Assembly: GCA_002179805.1 (NCBI GenBank)
Contig: NAVB01000032.1
Span: 29,739 to 93,738 of the forward strand
Direction of reading: 5' to 3'
Source: Acanthamoeba lenticulata
Taxonomy: Eukaryota > Discosea > Longamoebia > Acanthamoebidae
Length of the DNA stretch: 64,000 nt
Part shown: positions 48,801-62,053 of the stretch, piece after piece
Position numbering within the stretch: the stretch's first letter is position 1
Layout of the letters: every line of letters begins with the position of its first letter
Program-made: the position numbers and the translations under genes
The notes under the pieces: model-generated
Databases searched by the model: none
The model's input: the letters and a program-made list of their open reading frames with translations, nothing else
Told to the model about the DNA's origin: nothing

Positions 48801-51800
48801 CAGTGGGCGTCATGGTAGGAGTTACTGTGGCAGTAGCTATGGGCGTCATGGTAGGGGTGACTGTTGACGTCGCTGTGGGCGTCACCGTGAGAGTCATTGT
48901 CGGCGTGACTGTTGACCTCACAGTGGGCGTAACAGTGGGCGTCATGGTAGGCATCACAGTAGGGGTACCAGTCGGTGTCACAGTGGGCGTGACCGTTGGT
49001 GTGACGGTAGGCGTCACTGAGGGCGTTACAGTTGGCGTGACAGTCGGCGTTAGGGTTGGCGTCACTGTGGGCGTCACCGTCGGCGTAACGGTGAGAGTCA
49101 CAGTGGGCGTTACCGTCGGTGTAACTGTTGGCGTCACTGTGGGCGTCACCGTCGGAGTCACCGTCGGCGTAACAGTAGGCGTCAGTGTGGGCGTCACCGT
49201 GGGCGTCATGGTAGGGGTCACAGAAGGGGTAACCGTCGGTGTGACGGTGGGAGTAACCGAAGGCGTTACAGTAGGCGTCACTGTCGGGGTGACCGTTGGA
49301 GTCACTGTGGGCGTCATCGTCATGGTAGGTGTGACAGTGGGTGTAAAGGTCGAAGTAACTGTCGGCGTCACCGTGGGCGTCATGGTAGGCATCACAGTAG
49401 GGGTACCAGTCGGTGTCACAGTTGGCGTGACCGTTGGTGTGACGGTGGGCGTCACGGTAGGTGTAACAGTAGGAGTTATAGTGGGCGTCACTGTCGGTGT
49501 AACAGTCGGCGTCACAGTCGGTGTCACGGTAGGTGTCGCAGTCGGCGTAGCCGTGGGTGTCACCGTGGGCGTCACTGTAGGCGTGACAGTGGGCGTAACT
49601 GTGGGCGTTACCGTCGGTGTGACTGTGGGCGTGACCGTGGGTGTCACAGTCGGCGTGACAGTTGGCGTTATGGTCGGTGTCACTGTTGGAGTAACGGTGG
49701 GCGTGACTGTGGGTGTGACAGTCGGCGTCCCTGTGGGCGTAACAGTCGGAGTGGCTGTCGGCGTGACTGTAGGTGTCAACGTGGCCGTCACAGTTGGCGT
49801 GACGGTCGGCGTAATTGTAGGTGTAACAGTGGGCGTCACTGAGGGCGTCCCGGTCGGGGTGACTGTGGGCGTCACCGTAGGTGTGACCGTCGGCGTCATG
49901 GTCGGCGTGACAGTAGGCGTGACAGTGGGCGTTACCGTCGGTGTGACAGTCGGAGTGACTGTAGGTGTTACTGTTGGCGTGACAGTCGGCGTCGCTGTGG
50001 GGGTGACCGTCGGCGTTACAGTAGGCGTCACAGTAGGCGTCACCGTCGGCGTTACCGTCGGCGTGACGGTCGGAGTTACAGTTGGCGTAACAGTAGGCGT
50101 CACTGTGGGTGTCACAGTGGGCGTGACCGTGGGAGTTACAGTGGGCGTCACTGTAGGCGTGACGGTCGGCGTAACCGTTGGTGTCACTGTTGGAGTCACC
50201 GTCGGCGTGACCGTGGGTGTAACGGTAGGCGTCACAGTCGGCGTAACGGTGGGCGTAACAGTAGGAGTTGCTATTGGTGTAACGGTAGGCGTAGCAGTGG
50301 GCGTAACCGTTGGCGTGACCGTGGGTGTAACGGTAGGCGTCACCGTGGGCGTAATTGTGGGTGTCACCGTAGGTGTAACAGTGGGAGAGACTGTCGGTGT
50401 CACTGTTGGCGTGATGGTGGGGGTAGCCGTCGGCGTCACAGTAGGCGTCACCGTAGGTGTGACCGTAGGGGTCACCGTGGGCGTGATGGTGGGCGTCACA
50501 GTGGGGGTGACGGTAGGCGTCAAGGTGGGCGTCACGGTAGGTGTCACAGATGCGGTCACTGTAGGGGTAACCGTAGGTGTCACTGTCGGTGTTACAGTCG
50601 GCGTCAGGGTTGGAGTAACAGTCGGCGTCACTGTGGCAGTCACGGTGGGCGTCACCGTGGGAGTTACTGTCGGGCTAACCGAGGGCGTCACTGTCGGTGT
50701 GACAGTGGACGTCGCGGTGGGTGTCACCGTGGGAGTGATTGTGGGCGTCCTGGTAGGCGTCAAAGAAGGAGTAACAGTGGGAGTCAATGTGGGCGAAGGA
50801 GTCGGCAAAGCAGAAGCCGAGGGGGATGACGTCGGACTCGCCGGTGAGCCGCAGGCAATATCAACCAGACCAAGGCCCAAGTCCACGAGCCACAGCATCT
50901 GATTTACCCCAGCAGCATCAGGAATCAACACCCAGTATTTGATAGGATCCCATTGGTCAGGTGTGCCAGAATCGTAGATGCCCACGTTGAGGTAATCACC
51001 TGTCGAGCACGTTCGCCAGGCCCAGGTCTCTGACGACCAGCCGGACATGAGGCACACGTCACTGGCACCGCTGAGCCGATACCGCTTCTGCCAGTCACTC
51101 ATGGTGCCATCCCACACGTAGTATCCGTTGTAGTTGACGTTGAAGGTCAACGATGGCGTAAGCCCTGAAATCGTGAAGCCCAAGCAGCCCGGTACCGCAG
51201 AAGCCGAAGGTGATTGAGAAGGCACTGAGCTGGAGCTCGGCGTGGCAGTCGGTAACCGGGTTGGCGATTGAGTGGAAGTCGGAGAGCTTGCTGGCGATCT
51301 GGTAGGCGACGGCGAAGGAGTCGGCAAAGCAGAAGCAGAAGGAGTTCTCGTCGGGCTCGCCGGTGAGCCGCAGGTAAGAGTAACTTGACCAAGGCCCAAG
51401 TCGACAAGCCACAGCATCTGATTTACCCCATCAGCATCAGGAATCAACACCCAGTATTTGATAGGATCCCATTGGTCAGGTGTGCCAGAATCGTAGATGC
51501 CCACGTTGAGGTAATCACCTGTCGAGCACGTTCGCCAGGCCCAGGTCTCTGACGACCAGCCGGACATGAGGCACACGTCGCTGGCACCGCTGAGCCGATA
51601 CCGCTTCTGCCAGTCACTCATGGTGCCATCCCACACGTAGTATCCGTTGTAGTTGACGTTGAAGGTCAACGATGGCGTAAGCCCTGAAATCGTGAAGCCC
51701 GAGCAGCCCGAGACAGGGGAGATCCCAGGCGTCTGTGATGCCGGTGGGGAAGGCGTTGCGCTCGCGGCGGCTGCATCAAAACAAGTTGCCCACAATAGTG

Positions 51801-52936
51801 CATATCATGTTAACATTAAAGATCAGCGAGAAAGGGTCCAAGGGTCGTGAACGTACATGCTATACACTGGCAGGTGGGATCATCCCACGTGTTGGGGGAG
51901 ACACATCCTTGGATGGCGGTTGCGTTGGGGCAGTTGCATGTGCAAGTCAAGGTGTCAAAAATTTGCGCTGGAAAGCGGCAAGTGCCATAACAGGGCAGTT
52001 TGGAATTGTCCAGTGAGCAGTTGGACTTGACGCTCACGACGAGATCGTTGAAATCCATATCGCTGTTCGTGGTAGGACCGTCATCGAAGCCGAAGAAGAC
52101 TGTTTCCGAAGTCGGATCCTTATGAGACAGGGGTTAGTCTCCTCTGCAAGGTGCTGGCCTGCTTGCAGATGGAAGAAGAAGAAGAAGAAGGGGGAGACTC
52201 AGTGAGGTCACTGGGGAGCACGCACTCGCACAACAGCCATGGTACGGCCGAATGGCTTCGTGATCTGGTTCCAGTTGGTGGTATCATAGCGAATAAGGTT
52301 CTCTTCGTCCAAGCTCCACAGTCGCGTCGGTGAGGCTATGCAATATCCGTCAATGTCGAAGTAAAAGCCAATCCCAATGCTGGAGTTGTACGGCCCCAGG
52401 GTGATCGTCGTTCCCTCAGCCAGGCACGGCCCTGAAGGCACGCTCATATACAGCGTGTTTGTCGACACGTCTGACCAGATGGTTCGCACAGTGGAGTTGA
52501 TGATCTTCTCGCCTCTTGCTCCGTTTTTGTTGAACACAAACATGCCAAGCGAGTTACGATTGGACGTAACCGAGCTGATCACGGTGACGTTAACCGCGCA
52601 AGGTCGTGCGTTGGTGAGGAAGAAGATGTTGGGCGAAACCGTGTTGTTGGCCACATAGGCGGAGTTGACAATCTGGTTTTCAACAAAGATGTTGCTTGTA
52701 ATCCAGTTGTAGTAAGAGCTGTAGGACTCTCCGTTGGGCAGCGTCGTCAGTACTGAGCTGAACGGGCCATTTGGAGAGGGGCAATTTGTGTTGCAGCCAG
52801 CGTGAACAGTTGATGGCAAGAAGGAGAGAAGAAAGAGGAGAACGCAGCCCAGCACGGCGTAGTTGTGGAGGTAGAGTCCGGCAGCAGAAGAAAGAGAACA
52901 AAAAATAGAGTGGGCGCTAGTGGCGCTGCGGCTCAT
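45838..52936 (-). CDS. Giant membrane-anchored TVTP-repeat surface protein, three exons
   Basis: Exons are 52226-52936, 51857-52118 and 45838-51770. Introns 52119-52225 (gtgcgt...cataag) and 51771-51856 (gtacgt...gatgcag) join in frame, giving 2301 residues. Order: signal peptide ([20 protein letters not shown], to about 46); a beta domain closing with [20 protein letters not shown], the G-F-x-D...D-x-D-F-N-D motif of DUF4114-type adhesion domains; a Cys-rich stretch ([14 protein letters not shown]); two near-identical about 110-residue modules ([20 protein letters not shown] to VDLGLG, W-rich); about 1400 residues of PTVT repeats; a Ser-rich stretch; a transmembrane helix ([20 protein letters not shown]); and a tail of about 75 residues. 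It is probably a heavily O-glycosylated adhesin or coat protein. Confidence 0.85.
46540..50800. repeat. 12-bp minisatellite encoding PTVT units
   Basis: The unit on the minus strand is roughly CCN ACN GTN ACN, with variation mostly at third positions. Because no variant of the unit gives a stop on the plus strand, a 4.9-kb antisense frame (45992-50902) is open by chance. Confidence 0.9.
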
Positions 52937-53518
52937 TGAACGGGAGTGTCTCCTCCGCGTTCTTGCCTCAGCATTTTGACTTTTTTCGGTTTTCCTTTGT
53001 GGTCCTTTTAGGTATGACCTAAACCTTGGCCTTTTTCAAAAAAGTTGAGTCACTTGAAAGGATAAACAAGCCATAGAAAGGAAAAATGTGCTCATTTCTT
53101 CTATTTTAGACCACTGTTCACGTGGTGTTGTAGTCCTAAAGCAACTTTTTTTTCCCACTTGATGTGGATCACATCGGCGTGTTGGTCGAGGAGGCCAGGA
53201 ACGCTGGGCCGCTGCGGAACTGCCTCGTCGTCAGTAAAACAGTGCTGTGGCACGGGGGCTCTCCCCGGGCGACTGAGGCCAAGTGTAGGGCCAAAGCTTA
53301 CAAGCATCAGGTCAAGCTGTGAGAGCACGACTGGCACGTCCACACTAGCAGGTCATCGGGCGAGGTGTGTGGCAGAAGTCTTCTGGGTGGGCGTGGGGGC
53401 TAGCAGTTGGCGCACAGCCACCGCGACATCGCCAACGTTGTCCACTTCACATGCAGACTTTCTTTGTCTTTTTCTTCGTGTTTGTTTTTAAACCCGTGAT
53501 CTGTATTCGCCTCTTCTT
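52937..53518. other. Intergenic region with an unassigned minus frame
   Basis: A minus frame from about 53440 to 53101 reads DNVGDVAVAVRQLLAPTPTQ, then a TGA, then VPVVLSQLDLMLVSFGPTLG and DQHADVIHIKWEKKVALGL. It could be one or two exons of an unknown gene, but it has no ATG and no recognised motif. Confidence 0.3.
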
Positions 53519-55280
53519 TTACTGCACGCCTGGTCCACGGTCAACTAGGCTTGCGGCAGGGTTCGTTCGATGCAGCTTGCTTTTCTTGCCATATGGTTGC
53601 AAGATCTCTTCGTCGTCGCCCCCGGATGCACTATCGTCAATGTCGAGCAGCTGCTCTGTCATGCCGGAACCAGCCACCCCGGCGTCCATCTCCTCCTCTA
53701 CGACGACGTCCTGGTGGTTCTCGAGGTCCCCTGGCCCCACGAGCGCGCTGTTCTCGCCACCACTGGCAGTGAGCGAGTCCTCGTCGCTGAGCGCGCTGAT
53801 CAGGGCTGCCTCAGCCTCAGCCACTGCAAGCCGGCCCTTCTTTTTGGGAGGCTGCTTTCGATGCACGGGCTTGCCTCTCGCGCCGCCTCCCGCCGCCGAT
53901 GTCAGGCGGTGTGGTTTCACCGATCCCACGGCTCCGCCATGGCCTATGTCCTGGCCGGTTGCCGTGGCGAACGTTTCAGCGCCAGCGGCCACCTCCTCCT
54001 CTTTGGCAGCAGCAGCAGCAGCAGTGACTCGGTGCTTGCCATGCTCGCCATAGGTGGCATCGTCCTCATCTTCATCCTCCTCGTCGTCTGTCCACATAAA
54101 ATATGAGATATATAATATATATATTTTATTTTTTGTTGAAAAAAAAAAACAATAAATAAAGATTGATCAAAGAACGGAGCAAAATTGAATCGGGGAACTG
54201 TATGTACCAAAGGAGGGGCTGGCCATGTAAACCGACGCTGGGTTGTTGGGCGCATAGATGTCATCATCTGCGACTTTCATCCTCCGTGATGCAAGGCGCG
54301 ACGAGTTGCGTGCCATGCGCCCGATGCCCATGCATTTCTCCAAGTGCGGGGCGTAGCGGGATGCCACCTTCACCCCCCCCCCAATAATTATTGGCGGATC
54401 ACATGATGATGACCCACAAACAAAGTTGATGTAAAAGTCAGTTCCAACAACAACAAAGCCAAAGAAGAAGAAGAAGAAGGCTTGAGGAGTAACCGAGGAG
54501 GAGGACGTATATCAGTCGTACCACGGTGCGTCCGCAGTTGAGACAATCAAAGCGGACCTCGCCAGCGACGATCTTGCCGCTCACCGCCTGGCCGAAGATG
54601 TCGTAGCCGTTCTTGTCCACAATGTCGTTCGGGTACTGGTCCTCGCAATTGAAGCACATCAACCCCAGTTTGGCCTTCCTGTTCGTAGACCATATATATA
54701 TATATAAATAATAAAAAAGGAATTAGTGATTCCGTGGCGGGGGGCGGAGGCAGAAGCAGGCTCACCGGTGCAGATCAAAGACGACTTCGTGCAAGAGCTC
54801 ATCCACGAGTTCGAAGCATATCTCGGGAGCCAGCATCTCCTTGAGTTGTTGAACTTGCTCCGGGCGGACCCTCGCCGTTCGGTTGCGTAGCTCCCGGTTA
54901 TGGTGCTCGTCGTGGTTCTCCGCAGCGCCTCCTCTCGCTGCCCCTACGACCTGGGCGTCCGCGTGGCTTTCGGCAACTTGCACCGGTGTTGCTGTTGCTG
55001 GAACGCTGTTTGCGGCCGATTCCTGATCCTCGAGCGCTGCCGCCGCAGCAGCCCGGGAGGCTCCGCCTCTCCCGCGCCCACGGCCGGCCGAGCCAGCGCC
55101 TCCTCTTCCTCCTCGGCCTCCACCGCTGCTCGCCCGAGTCTTTTGGCCTGCTCCTCGTCCAGCAGCCGCACCGCCTCGACGTCGTGCAGTGGTTGCGGCA
55201 GTGGTGGGCGGGGACGACGTAGGCGTGCCGCTGAAGCTGAACGTGTCTCCGTCGTGGGCCACTTCGTCCGCCGCGTCCAT
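53519..55280 (-). CDS. SGF11: SAGA-associated factor 11 (SGF11/ATXN7L3) homologue, four exons
   Basis: Exons are 54766-55280, 54522-54678, 54208-54367 and 53519-54087; the lengths sum to 467 codons. Introns of 87, 154 and 120 nt have GT-AG ends. The N-terminal 120 residues are Gly/Arg/Ala-rich. Then comes the SAGA-binding helix (APEICFELVDELLHEVVFDL), GYDIFGQAVSGK, and the SGF11 zinc finger FDCLNCGRTV joined to VASRYAPHLEKCMGIG and SSRLASRR. The C-terminal exon is acidic, then Ala/Lys-rich, with a basic KKK patch, and has no known domain. SGF11 anchors and activates the Ubp8/USP22 deubiquitinase that removes ubiquitin from histone H2B. Length exceeds yeast SGF11 because of the disordered ends. 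Confidence 0.88.
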
Positions 55281-55616
55281 TCTCGCTTGTGTTGGCGAGG
55301 GAACCACTTCTCCTTCAAGCAACAGACACCTCAGGCGGTCGAAGCTTGGATACACAAACCAGCACAGTGTTTTCCTAAGAAATGTGCTCGAGGTGCAGTG
55401 TAGACCAGTGCCCTTCTGATCGATCGATCTACAGCAGCAGCAGCAGCAGTCTTGCCCGGTGCAGTTCTTCTCTCTATGTCTTTTTTTTGTTTTCTTGGTT
55501 ATTTTTCCGCACATTCACAGTGCAAGAAATGCGTTTTTCTTTCTCCATTCTCATGCGCCACCACAACGTCGATGTACCGGCGATGACACGCGGGGCTGAA
55601 GAGGGGTGTGTACTCG

Positions 55617-58600
55617 TCAGCAGCGCTCAAAGACTTTGTAGAGCTTCTCGAGGCAAGCGATCTGGACGACGGCCCCGTTGTTGCTCATCCTCCCCGGCGG
55701 TGTGAAGTTGGCCGTGCGGATCGCGCGGAAGATCCGCTCCACGCGGCGCTCGTACGTGGGCCAGTCTTCCTCGCCTTCGCCCGGAGGCTCGTCGCGTACC
55801 AGGTGCGGAGGCGGCCGCACGGCATAGAAGCGCGCGATCTCGAGCGCCACGGTATGGAAGCACTGCTGCTCGTCGTTCCAGTCGCACCCGCCCAGCTGCA
55901 GTAGGAACCTTGGCAGGTACTGCATGTCTGTGTAACAAGAAGACGGATGTGAGCCAGTCTCACTACAACAACAACAACAACAGAGATGGTCCAGAAGCCA
56001 GCGAAGAAAGAATAGAAGAAACGCACCAGGCACATAGCCGTCGAGGACCTGAGGTAGTGTGTGCAAGGCGCCCTCGGCATCGATCTCCAGCTTAAAGTAC
56101 TCACTTAGCATCGGTGCTCGCGTCATCAAGATACGCATGATATACTGTAAGAGCACCGGCCCCTCCCCCCTGGTTGGACAGTCGCCTCTCGGCTGGTGGT
56201 GTAGGAGGTGGGTGGGGCGTTGTGCTCGAGCGCACACGAACCTCGATGATGTCTTCCTTGGGTCCGTCCTCCTCGACCCAGCCGCACTCGGGGTTGTCAA
56301 GAGCCATCTGCAGCAAGACAGCGATCGGCACCGGGCGAGCAAAACGGATGGGCGAAAACGTAGCAAAGTGTCGCAGCGTCTCCTCATACAGCAGCTTTTT
56401 GCTGCACTCCATCACCGCCGCCGCGCGCTTTGTGAGCAGTAACCAATTGTTAGAGCGGGGGGGGGACAAGTTGTTTACGTACGCAAGTGGCCGAATTTTG
56501 CAGACGTAGAGCTTGGTACGATGCTGGATGCAGGCCAGTTCGGCACTGGCCAAGCCCACCCATGCGTGATTCTTCAGCAGGTCGAATAAGCCTGCAGAAG
56601 GAACCACAAAATCACAACCCGAGCAGGTGAGGGCAAGAGGCTCAGCAGCCGCGGCGGTGGGCATGACCTTCATGGCACTGCTCATCTATCCGCTCCAGCA
56701 GGTGGCGCACGCTGGTGAGCATGGTTGCTCGGTACGTCCTACGCAACATGTGTGACGCAGCTCTTCGTTTAAGGCGCAGTGGACAAGATTCTAAGGAGAG
56801 GGGGACAAAAGGGAACCTTCGCGGACGCTGCGTGGCGCCAACTGGCGTTTGCTGGGATGAATCACGCTCGCTTCTTTGCACTCCGCGTTGTGTGTCCGCC
56901 GTAGATTGTTGACTCTACATACGAGCACTTATCAGTTACACGACAATAGCTCTATTGGGACGCGATGCTCTGCACCCTTTGAGGTGATGTGAGAAAGCTG
57001 TCCAGAGTCTGCAGGCGACTGTCAGTCCGCACGAGCTTGTTTTGGCTCACAGGTGTTTCTGCAATTTAGCAGGCCACATGGCACCGGCGATGAGTGAAGA
57101 AAAAGTCAAACCTCAAGACAAGCAGAGTGGAATACATACGTGGGCGGGAAGTGCCGCTGCTCGGTCGCTGGGCTGGGGTCAAGACTGGAGACGGTAGTGT
57201 ACAGTTGATAGATTAGAAGATAGAAAATAATGCTAAGAAATAACAAAAAAGTATGAAAGCGAGTGTACAATCGTCATCGTCGTCCAATAGGTCAATATCT
57301 TCAGCTGCCTGTGTGGAACGAGCTCGTGGTGCCAAAGAGGAAGAGGGCACAAATGATGAAGTTGGCGACGTTGAAGACGCCATCGACGGTGCAGGAGTGG
57401 CAGACCCCGGCTGGCCCCACCCCCCCAATTTGCGTAAAGATACATGTCAGGAAGAGGCCACCATGGCAAGGAGGGGAAGGTCAATAAACAGTACCGTATT
57501 TACAGTAAAGGTGCGTGAACTGTTGGCCCCGAGCAACTTAGTCCTTACCGCTCTTTGAATGGATTCGATGACTGTAGTCTCATGTAAGAAATGGACCTGG
57601 CCTCCATCACCACGTGCGATGAGCAACCACGGCGCTACCCACGAAAATGCAATAAAGAGGAAAGAGAAGAAGAACGGGAACCAGAGAGCGCGTACCACTT
57701 TCTTGGTCGGGTGCACGTTGACGTCAACGTTCTGTGGCGCCATGGTTAGAGAAATGTAGAGGAACGGGTGCGAGTTCTTAGGCAAGTAGGATGAGTAGAC
57801 TTCTTCCACCGCCCTCTTGATTGCAGGTGACTCGACCCAACGATCTAGTGGTTCAAATCATAAGAGATTCATGGGGATGAGAATGGATGAGGATGATTTC
57901 ACTCGCTAAGCGAGCCAACCCTTTAGCGGAGGTTAACCCTTTCTTAAAGAACCCAAGAAAGAGCGAGGACAAATACGTACTGTTGATGAAGAGAATAAAT
58001 ACTGCCTTCTTCCTGTGGCTGAAATTGGCATTGGACACATAACCGTCAAGCTTGAACTTGAGACCGGGGTCTTCGTGCGTGATTTGTAGCAGCTCACGTG
58101 CTACCTCCACGCCATAGAGCAAGCGGACGTTATCCAAGATAGAGGAGTTGGGCTGTGTGTGAATAACAGCAGCACTTTGGCCATGCTTTTGGCACAACCA
58201 GAACACACATCACACACATCCACGCGAACAAGACTTAGTCCCCGGAAGCAGAAGAGGGCAAGAGAGAAGAGGGGGGGAGGGGCAGGAAAACCTTCTTTAG
58301 GCTAAAGCTGATACTCGAGTTGTGAATGGCATAGCGGACGATGAGGTCATGTATCTTGTTGAACTCCTCATTCGGATTTTTGAGAGCCTTGCGCCGAGCC
58401 GGGGCATTGTAGAAGAGATCCTCTGCCTGTGTGTGTGTGTGTGGACCCAGTAACCACTCCACAAATGAGAACACGACTCGGAAGCACCAGCAGAAAGATT
58501 AAAAGAGAGAGAGAGAGAGAAGTAAAAGGCGTTGGACAGACCGTAATCTGAGTACCCAGTTTGCCCGCGCAGGCCTTGGGCTCTGCAGGACCACCTGGCT

Positions 58601-59340
58601 GAAGTGGCACCAGTTTGCCATCGGCGTACTTGGCTCTTGACAACGACAACAAAAAAAGAGGTGAGGGAACGCTTAAGCGGACACCAGAGAAGAGAGCTCA
58701 CACAAAAATCTTGTTCGTAACACACTTACTTGTAGGCGACAGGCGAGCCTGCGGTCATGGTGGTGATGGTTACGTGAGCAACGTGGCTGATGCTAGCCAG
58801 CGCCTCACCTCGAAAGCCATAAGTGGCGATCTGGCGCAGGTCCTCATACTTGACCAGCTTACTCGTTGTGAAGCGTTCACACACGATTGCCATGTCCTCT
58901 TTCTGCTCCCAACCCAAAAAAGACAAGAAGCACACATATACATAATAGAGTGAAAAAACTCTCCTTTCCACCAACACCACCACCACCACCACCAAAGAGA
59001 GGATGCTGGCTGGAACCTTGATGCCATGGCCGTCATCTTGGATTTGCAGCAGTTTTAAACCACCATCCTTCACCATTACGTTAATGTGGCTGGCCTTGGC
59101 ATCGATGCTGTTTTCAATCATTTCTTTGAGGGCGTTTGCTGGCCGCAACACCACCTCCCCAGCCGCTATGCGATTCACAACGGTTTCATCGAGTTTCTGA
59201 ATGCGTTGTGTCGGCAGCACAGGAGGCGGAGGCAGCGGCGGCGAAGAAGCAGAAGCAGCAGTCGTCCCAGGTGGCGTTGGCGTCGAGAATGCGGCTGTAC
59301 CCGTAGGTCCGACAACACCACTGCTGCCCGGGTCTTCCAT
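55617..59340 (-). CDS. MLH1: DNA mismatch-repair protein MLH1, many introns
   Basis: The start ATG 59338-59340 gives a Pro-rich leader. Exon 1 (59017-59340) carries [40 protein letters not shown] and IQDDGHGIK, the GHKL ATPase motifs. Exon 2 (58730-58902) has [20 protein letters not shown] and [17 protein letters not shown]. Later exons give [20 protein letters not shown] (about 58.3-58.4 kb), [20 protein letters not shown] (58.1), [13 protein letters not shown] (57.7), [20 protein letters not shown] (56.5), [20 protein letters not shown] (56.3), [20 protein letters not shown] (56.1), and the invariant C-terminus LYKVFERC at 55617. MLH1 pairs with PMS1/PMS2 in MutL-alpha. Linker exons at 56.7-57.5 kb were not resolved. 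It is a plain host gene and anchors this side of the window as cellular. Confidence 0.93.
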
Positions 59341-59462
59341 GCTGAGATCTTGCAACGTAACCGCCCCCGACACCCAAAAAAATCTGTCCACCTTCCCGCC
59401 TTTTTTTTTAAGGTTTTTAAAACATGTTGTCGTTCCTTCCAGGAATTCTTTCTCTTTTGTTT

Positions 59463-61468
59463 TTACGGCTGCTTGGGGGCAGGGGTGGTGGCGGGCACAG
59501 AGTAGTAGCGAGCACATTGAGCAAAGGCCTCCTCCATCGTGTAAGGCGGCTCGAAGCCAAAGTCCTTCTTTGCCCTAGCGCAGTTGAGGTAAATGTCGGT
59601 CATCGCAATGGTGAGCACGGCAGGCGTGAGCTTGAAGAAGTCGCCCTTCAGGTTACCTCGCCTGCGAGTAATGTCGGCTTTAGCACGAGCCCGCGGTTGT
59701 GTCTTGCGTTACAAAAGGGGAATGCAACGACGACGCACGAGAGCCAAGTCAGCGCCTCGCTGATGTACGCCAGCGTCCACACGAGCGGCTTGGGGAGCAC
59801 GATAAGATCTTGGTCCTTGCCTCCCAGAGCTCGGTTCAGCGTTGCCCAGAACTCGAAGTATTCCATCGGCCGATCGCCTGCAATGCAATAGGTCTGCGAG
59901 CCGAACCACTCTGTGAGGCTGGAGTGCCCTGACCCCCAAAGGGGATTGCCAAGTGGGAGTCTAGTATGTACCTTGCCAGCTGGGCTGCCGGGAGTGCTGC
60001 TCAGCGCGTCCTCGAGCAGCAGCTGCGCGTGGACCACATTCTCGACGTACACCCAATCCTGTTGTTCACATAACGGTGTTCATGAGACACTACACTAGAG
60101 TCGCACCCAGAGAGGGCACACATGCGGAGCGAACCTGCACGTTTCCTCGGCTGAGCATGGGCTCGGGCTTACCCGCTCGGTAGAGCGATTCGGCCATAAG
60201 CTGTGTGTGCGTGGGCCAGCGTGGCTTGAGAAGTCAGCTTCGACTGGCAAACGGAAACAGAGACGAGGCAGCCGTTAACATACGTTGTCCCTTGGACCGA
60301 AGATGCCGTTGGGCCTGACGGCGCCAGTCAACAGGCCAGACTTGCCATTTGCGGCCAGAACCGCCTGTTCACGCATAAATTCAAATGACATGATGAGACT
60401 CGAAGCGTGACTCCACTCTGTTCGAAAAGACAGGTGGTACCTTCTCGGCAAGGCCCTTGGTTTCGGTGTAGTGGTTGTTAGGCTTGGTAGGATAAGGCCA
60501 TGACTCGTCGCCATTCCGGATGGATCCTCCACGGCTCAAGATCACATTAGACGAGCTGCTCCCAAGTCAAATTCGGTTCGGTGGTGAGCTACTACTACTA
60601 CATTGGAGGAGGGGGGAAGGAGGAAAACCACGACTGAAACTAGACAACCACGGATGATTGACGCACCTCGTGTAGACAAAGCGTTTCACGCCCTCCGCCA
60701 TGCAAGCGGCCAGCATATTCTGAGGGCACACATGACGATGACAGTCAACAGTCGACCAAACTTACTAGGGAGATCTGGGCCTCCAGATAGCCGCGGAGAG
60801 TACCTCGACGCCAGTGACATTGACTGAGTAGCTGAGCGCGCGTTGGAACCCGAAGCGCGACCAGTAGTCGATCACGGCAGCTGTGTGGAACACGCTATCG
60901 ATGTCTTTGACCGCACGTTTGCAGTCGTCCTTGCTCAGCACGTTGCCCTGGGTGTGGCCACAAGACCGGTCATGTCTTTTTGACAAATTGTCCGATCGGA
61001 CCACAACAAAGAAAGAGCTGGGGAGGGAGATAGCCGTCGGTACCACCATGAACTCGACCTCCGGATGGTCCTTGAAAAGAGGCGTCGCGCGCTGATCGAA
61101 AATACGAACATGCTTTTCTCCACGCGCCAAGAGAGCCTCCACAATGTGTGATCCAAGGAAACCGCTTCCTCCAACCACGAGGTACCTCCTGCCGGTGGCC
61201 TTGGTCTGTGTGCAATTAATTGAGCAAGAAGAACGATCAACATCATCTTAAATTTCCAATAAATTGTGGCTCCAGCGGATAAGATGATTCGCGACATTTC
61301 AACTTGGAGGGAGCAGCATACGCTGATCTTCTTTCCAGGGGTGAGCTGAATCACCGAAGGCTTGAGGAGGCCAGTCTGCGGCGGCGCCGCAGGCCGACGA
61401 GCCAGCGCTGACAAGAGAGCCAGCAGCATGGCCGCCACGCCAAGAGCAATGAAGGTCAAGGGCTCCAT
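59463..61468 (-). CDS. NSDHL: NSDHL/ERG26-like sterol-4-alpha-carboxylate 3-dehydrogenase, introns
   Basis: ATG 61466-61468 begins an N-terminal membrane helix ([20 protein letters not shown]). Next come the NAD-binding [40 protein letters not shown], the SDR catalytic pair in [10 protein letters not shown] (Y-x3-K), [11 protein letters not shown], and [15 protein letters not shown]. The C-terminal part ([40 protein letters not shown]) ends at TAA 59463-59465. The enzyme oxidises the 3-hydroxyl and decarboxylates C4 in sterol synthesis at the ER. About seven short introns split it, several carrying microsatellite-like sequence. Other 3-beta-HSD-family members are possible but the motif spacing favours NSDHL. 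Confidence 0.85.
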
Positions 61469-62053
61469 GCGGTGTTGCGGGGAGAGGGGGTGGAGGAAAA
61501 CAGAGAAGCGGCGGGAGCAGGGCCAAGCTTGAAGCTGTACAACAGCAATAAAAGGGCACGTACTACTTCCCAAACAGGCACAGCAGCACACCTATTGGCG
61601 TAAGAACGCGCAAAACTGACCAATGGCGTCCATTTGCCCCTTGGCACCAGAGCGGAGTTAGACTTACGTGTTCGCACACACCCTTCTTGAAGGGACGCGT
61701 CTGCCTGGCGTGCCTGTTCATGTCATCTTACGATTAATTCCACGCAAGAACGGGCGGGTCCATGCACATCGAGTACAGGCACAACAACCTGCTCGTACTG
61801 CGGGGTAGATGACCGTACCAGAGGGCTGTTGCGTGGAGTCGAGGACGGACACAAGTGGACGAAGACGTGGGACACCGGTGCAAAATGGAGCCGCGGAAGA
61901 ACCCACGGGAGAAGCCAAAGGCAAGAAGGGCTGACCCGCTGCTCGCCGCACTTGATGGTCCCACCAAGAACAACAACAACAACAATAGCATCGCCAGTTG
62001 ATAAGGCAAGGATTTTACTACAACCACAACACACGACTGGACTTGACACGCGC
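61469..62053. other. Intergenic region
   Basis: No gene is recognised. It separates two minus-strand host genes and should contain the NSDHL promoter. An ACAACA run lies near 61970-61985. Confidence 0.4.

Noticed and set aside
46540..50800. CRISPR-like regular array
   Set aside because: There are no distinct spacers; the 12-bp unit is continuous coding sequence.
45992..50902. Plus-strand open frame of 1636 codons rich in VGVTVGV
   Set aside because: It is the antisense of the 12-bp PTVT minisatellite; the repeat cannot form stops in this frame. Signal peptide, modules, splice sites and membrane anchor all lie on the minus strand.
55382..55705. Plus-strand frames across the SGF11/MLH1 boundary
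   Set aside because: They mirror the minus-strand exons; the Ser-rich and Cys-rich runs come from CAG repeats and antisense coding.
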